This document shows positions 17,504 to 24,390 of a DNA stretch of 44,554 nt, piece by piece. The translations under genes and the position numbers were made by a program. The notes beneath the pieces are model-generated. The model was given only the letters and a program-made list of their open reading frames with translations. It made no database searches and was not told the origin of the DNA. The stretch is from Pseudomonadota bacterium (lineage in GTDB: Bacteria > Pseudomonadota > Gammaproteobacteria > Steroidobacterales > Steroidobacteraceae), in assembly GCA_021787615.1 (NCBI GenBank), contig JAJYLP010000020.1, positions 1 through 44,554 of the forward strand. The letters run 5' to 3'. Each line of letters starts with the position of its first letter. Position 1 is the first letter of the stretch.

Positions 17504-17675
17504 ATAATTCTTTACTTTTCAAAAGCTTAAATCCCGTTCTTGATTGACTCCCGAGACATCCCTGGACGCCTCGGCGGATGACCGCGTCCGGGTCATTGCT
17601 TTTATTCTTCATCGGACCGCGCCGACATGCTAGCAGCAGTTCATCGGGGCGGTGCGGGGAAAATTCAAATCGATG
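17488..17675 (+). repeat. left copy of a diverged ~188-bp direct repeat at the tRNA 3' end
   Basis: From the last 16 nt of tRNA-Leu onward this segment aligns with 23713-23900, roughly 65-70% identical by eye. Best-matching blocks are CTTTACT-TTCA, TTAAATCC, CGGCGGATGA, TCATTGCTTTT-TTCTTCATC and GGGGAAA-TTCA. Location at a tRNA 3' end suggests an old integration-site duplication. Confidence 0.6.
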
Positions 17676-17989
17676 GCCCTCGCCTCATATGGCTGTCGGT
17701 CTCCGCGGGCCAGCGAAGTCGGGGCTTTCAGTGGGACTGGCGTGACAGACGAACGCTTCCACAAGCAAGGTGGTGATGCCGCCCTCGCGCATCAAACACG
17801 GCCGGGCCTCCTTCTCGCACTGGAAATCGATGTGCCGGAGGAGTTTCTCTCCGAGCACGCAGATGCAGCTCCGCAATCGCGCGAGTTTTCGTCCCGGCCC
17901 GCATAGGCCATACGGACCTGCACTACATCACGGCAGCAGATGTGGGAGTCAATGGACACATCGCAATACCATCTTGCGTGTGTCTCTAG
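17676..17989. other. non-coding, decayed stretch
   Basis: No convincing gene. Short frames exist on both strands but none resembles a known family. Weak similarity to the sequence beyond the right repeat copy (around 23900-24000) continues for some of this stretch, so it may be remnant of a shared mobile-element sequence. The last part probably held the N-terminal half of the IS630-type transposase gene. Confidence 0.4.
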
Positions 17990-18283
17990 GAACGGGTTGG
18001 ACGCTTGCTCGCGCAGCTGGGACTGACCTGTCAGAAGCCCTTGTGGCGGGCCTACCAACAGGATGGCTCGCGGGTGCAACAGTGGCTGAAGCACGAGTAC
18101 CCGCGCATTCGGGCAGCGGCGAAGCGGGAAAATGCGGAGATTTACTTCGAGGACGAGTCCGGGGTGCGATCGGACTTTCACAGCGGTAAGACTTGGGCGC
18201 CCAAGGGCGAGACGCCGATCGTGCGAGTGACCGGGCAGCGCTTCTCATTGAACATGATCTGCGCGATCAGCCCGAGAGGCTAA
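17990..18283 (+). pseudogene. IS630-family transposase, 5' fragment
   Basis: The frame encodes VGRLLAQLGLTCQKPL, then YPRIRAAAKRENAEIYFEDESGVRS (first catalytic Asp-Glu block) and QRFSLNMICAISPRG, matching the middle of IS630-type DDE transposases. Upstream, a stop at 17987 and a probable frameshift break the N-terminal part. At 18279 the gene is cut by an insertion; the reading resumes exactly at 21814 (ISPRG joined to ALRFMVVKGG) when the insertion and one 8-bp copy are removed. Confidence 0.85.
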
Positions 18284-18326
18284 AGCGCTATCCAAAATGA
18301 GCCCGCCTCTGCTTGCGAAAAATAGC
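18280..18326 (+). repeat. left terminal repeats of the insertion
   Basis: Two tandem units: one centred on CCAAAATGAGCCCGCCTC and the next on GCGAAAAATAGCCCCCCGG, about 24 bp apart. They are the inverted counterparts of the two units at 21766-21813. Confidence 0.7.
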
Positions 18327-18553
18327 CCCCCGGGGCCTAACATTTGCGTAGGAGCGGACGAATCGTCCGACCGAAAGATACCGTGGGCGCGCGAGCGTTT
18401 TCGAGAGTGAGTCAAGCCGGTGCTTGCTTGCCAGAAATGACCCGTTGGCGGATTGCATCACTTGGCGCAGGGTTGCGTGCAGATTGGCAATGAGCGGGGC
18501 TTGCCCCTCGCATAGAGAGTAGACCTCGGGAGTTTCACCCAAAGCCCCTCCTA

Positions 18554-18587
18554 GAACCGTGCGGGACATTCTCATGTCACACGGCTC
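18554..18587 (-). ncRNA. group II intron domain V
   Basis: 34-nt hairpin, the catalytic core: GAGCCGTG pairs with CACGGTTC, upper stem TGACAT/ATGTC capped by GAGA. The stop codon of the intron-encoded protein lies inside its 5' strand, as in many bacterial introns of this protein type. Confidence 0.85.
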
Positions 18588-19839
18588 CCATTGTCCGTAC
18601 CGCAACTCTCCCATGAGCGAGCCAGTGAACGAACAGCCGGGGTTGCCGACTTACCACTTTCCTGAGCCAGGCTCGAGCCCGGGCCTGCCTTCCCGCAAGC
18701 TTGCGGTACTTATGCTGGGCCCAGCGCACCAGTTTCTGATCGATATGATCGTAAAGCCGGTGCAAGGCTGACCTGTAAAAGTGGCTGTAGTAGTTCATCC
18801 AGCCTCGGATCTGCGGGTTGTATAGCTTGGCCAGCTCATTCAAGCTGATGGAGGTTTGCCTCGGGAGCTTCCACTCACGGATCGCTTGCATGATCCGCTT
18901 CTTTGCCGTCGCACTAATTGCAGGCAGGAACGACGTCCATATCCTCCCGTCGCGCCCCTTGGCGATTCTCGGGCGGAACTCGTACCCCAAGAACGTAAAA
19001 CCCGTCTTGCGATATTCATTCCGTCGATTACTGTCCTTGCAATACACGATGCCAGATTTCTCTGGATGCATTTCCAACTTGCATTCCCTCAACCGATTTT
19101 CGATAGCAGCCAGCAGCTTCTTTGCCTCGCTCTCGCTTCGGCAGTGCGCCACTGCGTCATCGGCATACCGGCAGAACGGAGTCTTCGGATGTTCCCGCTT
19201 CATCCATTCATCGAAGGCATACGTCATGAACAAGTTCATCAGTACGGGGCCGATCACTGAGCCTTGCGGCACTCCTTTGATCCGCTCAACGGGTTGCCCG
19301 TCAGGCGATACCGCTGAAGCTGTCAACCACCGCTCTATGTACAGTAAACACCAAGGGTCTAGTACATGCTTTGCAATCGCCTTTCTCAACAGGCCCCAGT
19401 CAAGCTCATCGAACGCGCGACGGATGTCGAACTCGACAACCCAATCGTACGCCCAACAGCGCTTTCGAGTCGCAGCTACCGCATCCACGGCGGATTTTCC
19501 TCGCTGATACCCGTACGAGTTCGGGTGAAAGACCCCATAAAGGTCTGCTCCGATTCTCGTCACCACGATCTGTTGCGCGATCCGGTCGGCAACTGTGGGC
19601 ACTCCTAAGATTCTGACTCCTCCATCTTTCTTCGGGATCCCTACTTGCCTCACCGGCGGCGGGAGGTAGCTCCCTGACGATAACCGGTTCCATAGCTTGT
19701 AGAGGTTCCTGCTCAGGTCCGCTTCGAACATCGCGAGGCTTTCGCCATCGATACCCGCCGCGCCCCGATTCGCTCTCACTTGCCGATAAGCCTCCAACAC
19801 CCTCCTCTTGGGTATGTCATACGGCTTGGGATTTGTCAC
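18577..19839 (-). CDS. ltrA: group II intron reverse transcriptase/maturase
   Basis: Intron-encoded protein that helps folding and splicing of its intron and copies it during retrohoming. The 420-residue product starts at GTG 19839 (VTNPKPYDIPKRRV) with GAGGATGA upstream. RT blocks are in order: GAAGIDGESL, PPPVRQVGIPKKDGGVRILGVPTVADRIAQ, PNSYGYQRGKSAVDAV, GVPQGSVIGPVLMNLF, then FCRYADDAVAHC (catalytic YADD about residues 225-228), and the maturase (X) domain with YNPQIRGWMNYYSHFY. No HNH endonuclease domain follows, so insertion would rely on target cleavage in other ways. The gene appears intact. Confidence 0.93.
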   Translation of the reverse strand: MTNPKPYDIPKRRVLEAYRQVRANRGAAGIDGESLAMFEADLSRNLYKLWNRLSSGSYLPPPVRQVGIPKKDGGVRILGVPTVADRIAQQIVVTRIGADLYGVFHPNSYGYQRGKSAVDAVAATRKRCWAYDWVVEFDIRRAFDELDWGLLRKAIAKHVLDPWCLLYIERWLTASAVSPDGQPVERIKGVPQGSVIGPVLMNLFMTYAFDEWMKREHPKTPFCRYADDAVAHCRSESEAKKLLAAIENRLRECKLEMHPEKSGIVYCKDSNRRNEYRKTGFTFLGYEFRPRIAKGRDGRIWTSFLPAISATAKKRIMQAIREWKLPRQTSISLNELAKLYNPQIRGWMNYYSHFYRSALHRLYDHIDQKLVRWAQHKYRKLAGRQARARAWLRKVVSRQPRLFVHWLAHGRVAVRTMGAV

Positions 19840-20389
19840 AGCTTCATCCTCGTTTCCAAGTTGTTTTGCGACCTCTCCCAGACAACGCCACCGCATCGCT
19901 CCGCCTTCATTACGAAGGTTTCAACGCTACTATCAGTGGCTCTTGAACTGATCTCTCGCATCGGTATTCTTCCTCGCGGTCTTCACCGCTTGTCATTTCC
20001 CTCAGTCGCTAAAGATCAGAGTTCCCGCGTTCCCCAGAACAGCCTATAAGCTGAGTTCGTGCCGCCTATACACCGGTCGCCACTGGGTCGGTTTGCAGAT
20101 AGCTCTCCCAGCTAGTCCCGCGAGTAAGACACGCCCGCGGTTTCGACGACGTCTAATTACTTTCGATGCGTTAACAGCGGTTCAATACCTTCACCTTCTC
20201 AACTCGCACCTGCCAGCTTTATGCTGACTTTTCAGCAGTTGCTCACGACCAAGGTCTTTTGGACCCAGCCGCACTGCCTGGTTTGACGCCTGCCTCTGCC
20301 GGCCGACGTCGAGGGGCCTACCCTCATCTAGTTCTGCGGCATCGAAGAACCGATCCTTTGACTCTTCGTTCGCGTCACACTGCCTCACG

Positions 20390-20844
20390 TAATTCTGTTA
20401 CCGAGTGCGTCATCTGAGATGTTACGGAATTCTGCCTCTGGGCCTCATTTCCATCGCTTGCATTTCCACAAAGCGGAGGGCAGTTTGGCGTCGCAGGAAG
20501 GCGATGCGATCGCGCGCCGCCGGTAACATTTCGGGTGGGGCAACGGTCACGCCGAGTAACAATCGCGGTGAGGCAATGCGAGGGGGCTTACGACGTAGAA
20601 GCGACACACACGTTCGCGCGCGCGAAACGCCGGGGTACCGGAAAACCCCACGCGATGCTGAAGAGCGAAGCAGTCGGCCGGGGAGCGGTACGTGGGTCCT
20701 GCCGAGGTGCAGAAGCCGCCGGAGGTATTGCGCTGCGGCTGCGACGAGTTCCGTGCGCTCCTGGGCAGCTCAAGTCCAGGTCTGGTCGAGTCCATCCCCC
20801 GGCGGGGGAACACGGTCAAGAGTGGGCTGACCGGAGATCAGCGT
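20390..20844. other. 455 bp with no recognisable gene
   Basis: Lies between the intron and higBA inside the insertion. Short frames occur on both strands, none recognisable, and codon use does not favour any. The 5' exon of the intron reads ...GGTAACAGAATTAC on the minus strand. Could be decayed cargo or remains of the element's own transposase region. Confidence 0.4.
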
Positions 20845-20887
20845 GTGTAAGCTATTGCTTGACACGGGTCAGCTACCCGCTTACACT
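20845..20887 (+). promoter_or_regulatory. higBA promoter with nested operator repeats
   Basis: TTGACA (20859-20864), 17-nt spacer, TACACT (20882-20887) form a strong promoter. GTGTAAGC (20845-20852) and GCTTACAC (20879-20886) are a perfect 8-bp inverted repeat; CGGGT-N5-ACCCG (20865-20879) is a second one filling the spacer. Such sites are where HigA-type antitoxins bind to repress their operon. Confidence 0.75.
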
Positions 20888-20893
20888 ACCTCC

Positions 20894-21169
20894 GTGCTGA
20901 AGAGCTTCAGGAACAAGGCGCTTGCCGAGCTGTGGTCCAATGGATCAAGCCGGAAAATCGACAGCCGGCTGCACGAGCGCATCTTGCGTAGGTTGGACAG
21001 ATTGGATGCCGCCACAGCGGTGAAGCAGATGGATGTGCCAGGCTTTGATTTCCACCCTCTGCATGGCAAGCCCCAGCGTTACTCTGTGCACGTCAATGGA
21101 CCCTGGTGTCTGACATTCGAGTTTGAAGGCGGGGACGCGCTGCGTGCGGACCTGGAGCAATACCATTAG
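20894..21169 (+). CDS. higB: HigB-family toxin (RelE/ParE-like ribosome-dependent mRNase)
   Basis: Toxin of a type II module; HigB toxins cleave mRNA on the ribosome. The 91-residue product from GTG 20894 reads LKSFRNKALAELW, ILRRLDRLDAATAVKQMDVPGFDFHPL, GPWCLTFEFEGGDA and ends DLEQYH, matching HigB in order and length. An open frame extends 17 codons upstream, but it runs through the promoter; the GTG falls at the predicted transcription start, so the message may be leaderless. higA follows 13 nt later, in the toxin-first order typical of higBA. Confidence 0.88.
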   Translation: MLKSFRNKALAELWSNGSSRKIDSRLHERILRRLDRLDAATAVKQMDVPGFDFHPLHGKPQRYSVHVNGPWCLTFEFEGGDALRADLEQYH

Positions 21170-21182
21170 CTGGAGAACTGCT

Positions 21183-21491
21183 ATGGCCGAAATCATTGCA
21201 AAACGGAATCCGAAGCGCTGCCCTACCCATCCCGGTGCGCTGCTGCGCGAGGACATCCTGCCGGCGCTGAAGCTGCCCAAGACGGCGATCGCCGATGCGC
21301 TCGGCATGTCCCGCCAGCACCTGTATGACATCCTGCGCGAGCGCAAGCCGGTCTCTGCCGAGGTCGCGGTCCGTCTCGGCGCGGCCTTCGGGGATGGTCC
21401 TGACGTGTGGCTGCGCATGCAGGCCGCCTACGACGCGTGGCACGCCTCGCGAAAGGTCGACGTCAGCAGGGTTCCTCGCCTCGCAGCGTAA
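21183..21491 (+). CDS. higA: HigA-family antitoxin (XRE helix-turn-helix)
   Basis: Neutralises HigB and represses the operon. The 102-residue protein has THPGALLREDILPALKLPKTAIADALGMSRQHLYDILRERKPVSAEVAVRLGAAFG-type sequence, the HigA/VapI helix-turn-helix (about residues 15-70), ending with WLRMQAAYDAWHA. ATG 21183 has GGAG 8 nt upstream. Its likely targets are the inverted repeats at 20845-20887. Confidence 0.93.
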   Translation: MAEIIAKRNPKRCPTHPGALLREDILPALKLPKTAIADALGMSRQHLYDILRERKPVSAEVAVRLGAAFGDGPDVWLRMQAAYDAWHASRKVDVSRVPRLAA

Positions 21492-21765
21492 CCACATCGA
21501 CTCTGGGCCCGAGCCCGTCCCGCGACGATCAGCGCGCTACCCGCGGTCGCGGCTCTCCGGCGATGTTCCACGTGGTTCATCACATGCGCCACGAATCGGC
21601 CGCTCTCCCTCGTGCGCCGCCCGTCCGGGCGGCGCATCTTGGCACCTTCATGTGCCAAGACCGCATTGCGAAAAGAACCGCAATGCAACGTCACTCGGGG
21701 CATCGGAACCGCTGATCACGATTCATGTTGCGCGGAATCGTGCGCCAAATCCTGTGACTGAGGTG
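21492..21765. other. region between higA and the right end of the insertion
   Basis: No gene seen. It holds the three hairpins described separately and otherwise unassigned sequence. Confidence 0.5.
21613..21686. repeat. three consecutive perfect hairpins downstream of higA
   Basis: Stem 1 at 21613-21636: 11 bp (TGCGCCGCCCG) with a 2-nt loop. Stem 2 at 21637-21660: 9 bp (TCTTGGCAC) with a 6-nt loop. Stem 3 at 21663-21686: 8 bp (GCATTGCG) with an 8-nt loop. They follow each other with 0-2 nt between. Stem 1 could end the higBA transcript, but no T run follows. Confidence 0.7.
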
Positions 21766-21813
21766 GGCTCATCTTGCCGAGCAGACCCGGATCATTTTTG
21801 CCGAGCGCCGCAG
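21766..21813 (-). repeat. right terminal repeats of the insertion
   Basis: On the minus strand the end reads CTGCGGCGCTCGGCAAAAAT and continues into TGATCCGGG, followed about 24 bp further by CTCGGCAAGATGAGCCCACC. These mirror the two units at 18280-18326. Confidence 0.7.
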
Positions 21814-22206
21814 CCGAGAGGGGCACTGCGCTTCATGGTCGTCAAAGGTGGAGTGGGAGCCAAGGTGTTCATCGGCTTTCTGAAGCGTCTGATGCACGGG
21901 CAGCGCCGCCCAGTGTACTTGATCGTGGACGGCCATCCGTCGCATCGGGCCAAGCTGGTCAAGGAGTACGTGGAGAGCCTCGAAGGTCGATTGAAATTGT
22001 TCTTTCTTCCGCCGTACTCCCCGGAGCTTAACCCCGACGAATTGGTCTGGAACGATGTGAAGAACAACGCTGTCGGGCGCGCCAAGCTCGAAGGCCCCAA
22101 GGATTTGCACCGCGCAGTCCTCGGCCGCCTACGCTTCCTGCAGAAGCGACCCGATCGCGTCCGCAGCTTCTTCCGCGCGCCGGAGACTTGTTACGCGGCC
22201 GCGTAG
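21814..22206 (+). pseudogene. IS630-family transposase, 3' fragment
   Basis: Continues the fragment at 17990-18283. It encodes ALRFMVVKGGVGAKVFIGFLKRL-like sequence, the second catalytic block VYLIVDGHPSHRA (Asp), PPYSPELNPDELVW (third block, with Glu) and the tail VRSFFRAPETCYAAA. A longer open frame runs upstream through the insertion but that part is not transposase. The gene is inactive because of the insertion and the damaged N-terminus. No terminal inverted repeat of the IS630 element could be identified on either side. Confidence 0.87.
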
Positions 22207-22468
22207 CTGAAGAGACTTACGTACTGGTTAGTAATAACCCGTTTTCTTGTCAACAGAGCGGCCGGGTCGCCCTCTCTCACTACTCGGTTCTGATTCAGCA
22301 GCGTGCGCTACAGGGATCATCCGGGGATACGCCATAAGGAGCGCCGCTGGCCGGACCGAGCCAGTCGGGCGCGGCACTAACCGTCTGCCATGGCTTGCCG
22401 CGTGAAGTAACTGGCGACCCGCTCAGCGCAGCGCATGATATCGCTGTTGGCGGGTTGGTTTCGGTCGT
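22207..22468. other. no gene seen after the IS630 fragment
   Basis: AT-richer sequence directly after the transposase stop, then GC-rich sequence. No family recognisable; probably the remains of the IS630 end and older insertions. Confidence 0.4.
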
Positions 22469-22660
22469 CTACGCTTTCGCGCCCACCAGTTTCCGAGTCT
22501 GTTCCATGTAGTTGATCAAACGTGATGACCATGGAAGTGGGTCAATACTGCCTTGGCGAATAACCTCCCAAAGTCCTTGGGCGTGGCGGCCTACATGGTA
22601 TACGCGCGTCATTTTATGACGTCCGCTTACGACGGCAGCGAAGGACGCCAGATTTCCCAA
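22469..22660 (-). CDS. small hypothetical protein (63 residues)
   Basis: Not recognised. The frame reads MGNLASFAAVVSGRHK then MTRVYHVGRHAQGLWEVI and ends LINYMEQTRKLVGAKA; residues 17-63 have a protein-like composition and a second possible ATG at residue 17. There is no clear ribosome binding site. It could be a real small gene, a fragment of a larger one or chance. Confidence 0.3.
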   Translation of the reverse strand: MGNLASFAAVVSGRHKMTRVYHVGRHAQGLWEVIRQGSIDPLPWSSRLINYMEQTRKLVGAKA

Positions 22661-22706
22661 GAATCAGGGCAATTTGCCTGGAATGGGGTATAGATTCGCG
22701 CTCATC

Positions 22707-22795
22707 GCACTCGTGGCGGCGCGGTTGAAGGCCCCGGTCTGCAAAACCGGCGAGCGATTCGCTCCATGCCAGTTCGAATCTGGCCGAGTGCTCCA
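22707..22795 (+). tRNA. cysteine-anticodon tRNA-like gene with a long variable arm (possibly degenerate)
   Basis: 89 nt folding as a cloverleaf: acceptor GCACTCG/CGAGTGC, anticodon stem CCGGT/ACCGG around CTGCAAA (anticodon GCA at 22741-22743), a 5-bp variable-arm stem GAGCG/CGCTC, T arm GCCAG-TTCGAAT-CTGGC, discriminator T and encoded CCA. GCA and U73 are cysteine identity elements, but a long variable arm is the mark of Ser/Leu/Tyr/Sec tRNAs. The D arm resembles tRNA-Ser except for two changes: G at position 12 (G-G mismatch) and C at position 14, normally A. Function is therefore uncertain. Confidence 0.75.
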
Positions 22796-22835
22796 TTCAG
22801 GCCACAGAGCGGTCTTCGACGACGCACGCGGGCAG

Positions 22836-23231
22836 TCAGCTTATCAGCGTCATCCCGGCGAACTTCGCAGCGCCAGTATCGAAGGTCATCGTTTTTCCGC
22901 AGCCCGCAGCGGCCGCTGTACGCTCGATGAGACAGTCAGCGAAATCCGCACTGCTCGCGCCGAATGTGCGCAGCGCCTGTGAGACCTGCTCAGCGCGCTC
23001 GAGGACAATCTCCTTTGCCCGCAGGAGTCCATCCAGCGCCTCCGCGACCTGCTCGCGAGTGAGGTCGTAGCATGAGGTGAGCACCCAGACCAGCTCAATA
23101 AGGGCAACCAGAGGCACAAAGCCGGGAGCTTCCGATGTCAGCGACTCGACGAGTCTCGACGCTTTGTGAGATTGTTCGGGATCGTCCTGCATCACGTACC
23201 GGACGAGAACATTGGTATCGAGACCGATCAT
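22836..23231 (-). CDS. vapC: PIN-domain ribonuclease toxin (VapC family)
   Basis: Toxin of a type II module; VapC enzymes cut tRNA or rRNA with magnesium. The 131-residue protein has the PIN acidic residues in place: Asp5 (MIGLDTNVLVRY), Glu46 (ALIELVWVL), Asp96/Asp99 (SSADFADCLIE) and Asp118 (MTFDTGAAKF). It lies 22 nt after the antitoxin gene on the same strand. Confidence 0.92.
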   Translation of the reverse strand: MIGLDTNVLVRYVMQDDPEQSHKASRLVESLTSEAPGFVPLVALIELVWVLTSCYDLTREQVAEALDGLLRAKEIVLERAEQVSQALRTFGASSADFADCLIERTAAAAGCGKTMTFDTGAAKFAGMTLIS

Positions 23232-23253
23232 CGGGATCGCTGCTCAAAAGACC

Positions 23254-23496
23254 TCAACGCGCCGCAGCGCCGCGCTTAGCGATTGCGGCGTTCATCTCGT
23301 CAATGGAAACCGTTCGTTTCGGCTTGCCGAACATGCCCTTCAGCGCCTTTACGGAGCGCGTCGCCGGCACAATCTCGAATCGACCCTGCTCCACCTCGAC
23401 GAATTCCACCCGATCGCCGGCATCGAGCCGCAGCGCCTGACGCACTTCGACTGGAATTGTGATCTGACCTTTGCTGGTGAGTGTGGCGGTTGCCAT
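23254..23496 (-). CDS. vapB: AbrB/SpoVT-type antitoxin
   Basis: DNA-binding antitoxin partner of the PIN toxin. The 80-residue protein starts MATATLTSKGQITIPVEVRQALRL, the swapped-hairpin AbrB fold, then GDRVEFVEVEQGRFEIVP, and a C-terminal tail that would wrap the toxin (KALKGMFGKPKR). Start is ATG 23496 with a perfect AAGGAGG. Confidence 0.92.
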   Translation of the reverse strand: MATATLTSKGQITIPVEVRQALRLDAGDRVEFVEVEQGRFEIVPATRSVKALKGMFGKPKRTVSIDEMNAAIAKRGAAAR

Positions 23497-23502
23497 TGCA
23501 CC

Positions 23503-23522
23503 TCCTTACTTCAAGGTAAGGA
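23503..23522 (-). promoter_or_regulatory. vapBC operator overlapping the ribosome binding site
   Basis: A perfect 7-bp inverted repeat TCCTTAC-N6-GTAAGGA, ending 7 nt before vapB. A TATGAT (-10 type) lies just upstream on the minus strand (23529-23524). The arm nearer the gene contributes the start of the AAGGAGG, so the repeat could act as antitoxin operator in DNA or as a hairpin hiding the ribosome binding site in RNA. Confidence 0.6.
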
Positions 23523-23712
23523 TATCATACTCGACCGGATACCGGACACTTTGGCAAGGAGACGCGGCGACCCGCATTGCGGCCATCCGATCACGAGCAG
23601 TCCGAGCCCGATTTGCCGGTACACGCAGTCGGCCGGGTCGATTTATGGGTCACTCAAGAGTCGGAACGCGTCAAGTACGTGTCACCAAAGGCATTTCAGG
23701 CCAAGCGCGATG

Positions 23713-23900
23713 CCTCTCTCGGATAACAAAAAGTCCTTTACTATTCAGTAAGTTAAATCCTATTTGTGCTTGACCCCGAGGCTCCCTTGGACACCACGGC
23801 GGATGAGTCGGCCAGATCATTGCTTTTGCTCTTCATCAAGCCGCATCGAGATCCTGGCAGGGCGTGACCGCGACCGTGTGGGGGAAATTCAGGTCGAGGC
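23713..23900 (+). repeat. right copy of the diverged ~188-bp direct repeat
   Basis: Aligns with 17488-17675 over the same length. Its first bases (CCTCTCTCGGATAACA) resemble a decayed copy of the tRNA 3' end CCTCTCCCGGGCACCA, as expected of an old attachment site. Confidence 0.6.
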
Positions 23901-24209
23901 GCGCTCCAGGCCGACTGGGCCTCATTCTTGGCGCCCGACATCGACGTGCCGAGCACTTTCTCGCGCAGCGACAGGGCTCGCCGCCACAACGGCGCGAAGG
24001 GTTCTTGGACGCTGTAAAACCCGGGGATGCAAGGCGCGCCCGCCGGACATCCGAACTTGACTGAACGCGCACTTCACTGGCGCCATTGGCGCGTCATCAT
24101 CTCCGACCGAGATCGCCGGTGGCAATCGCGCGCCCGTCCGATGGCTCGCAGAACGAACAGCCGGCTCGGCACTATCCGAACAAACTGCCTGGGCGGCGCC
24201 CTGCTTGCG
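23901..24209. other. no gene seen
   Basis: Continues from the repeat into sequence with only short shadow frames. A minus-strand stretch reading LSLREKVLG is weakly similar to one beyond the left repeat. Nothing else recognisable. Confidence 0.4.
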
Positions 24210-24390
24210 TCAATATAAAATGTAATCCATCCGGGTCTTGGACTTCAGCTCCGCGAAGAACGCTTCCCGCGCACCACGTCGATTCTGCGCCAGGAACTTC
24301 AGCGCAGAGAGCGCGGCGGCGGGTGTGCCCCCCGCATGATCCGGCGCCTGCGCCGCGCGGCAATCTCCGCACTGGGTCCGCTCTGACTCA
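24210..24390 (-). pseudogene. C-terminal fragment of an unrecognised protein
   Basis: The minus-strand frame ending at TGA 24212-24210 encodes LSALKFLAQNRRGAREAF then FAELKSKTRMDYILY. The composition is protein-like, with AT-rich final codons, but there is no start codon in frame upstream and the frame merges into the end of the next gene. I take it as the tail of a truncated gene; the family is unknown. Confidence 0.3.

Larger units (their letters stand above)
18512..20389 (-). mobile_element. group II intron (about 1.88 kb)
   Basis: Self-splicing retroelement on the minus strand. The 5' end at 20389 reads GTGAGG and is supported by exon-intron pairing: exon ends TAACAG then AATTAC (20401-20396, 20395-20390), and the intron holds CTGTTA (20177-20172, EBS2) and GTAATT (20160-20155, EBS1), perfect 6-bp complements. 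Domain V (18587-18554) has the AGC triad, GAGA tetraloop and CACGG closing stem; domain VI follows and the 3' end is set at the AT near 18512, uncertain by several nt. The reverse transcriptase ORF lies in domain IV. Confidence 0.85.
18280..21813. mobile_element. 3.53-kb insertion with IS21-like ends but no istAB, carrying a group II intron and higBA
   Basis: Both ends are flanked by the same 8 bp, CCGAGAGG (18272-18279 and 21814-21821), and removing the element plus one copy restores the IS630 transposase frame. The termini are inverted repeats (CTAAAGCGCTATCC... against CTGCGGCGCTCGGC...), and each end has two tandem units about 24 bp apart containing AAAATGAGCC or AAAATGATCC. Multiple subterminal repeats of this kind and 4-8 bp duplications are typical of the IS21 family; no istA or istB gene is present, so movement would need a transposase in trans. 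Family assignment rests on remembered end sequences. Confidence 0.75.

Noticed and set aside
18335-18350. GCCTAAC resembling an integron attC core site
   Set aside because: No matching GTTRRRY core or attC fold within the usual distance; no integrase.
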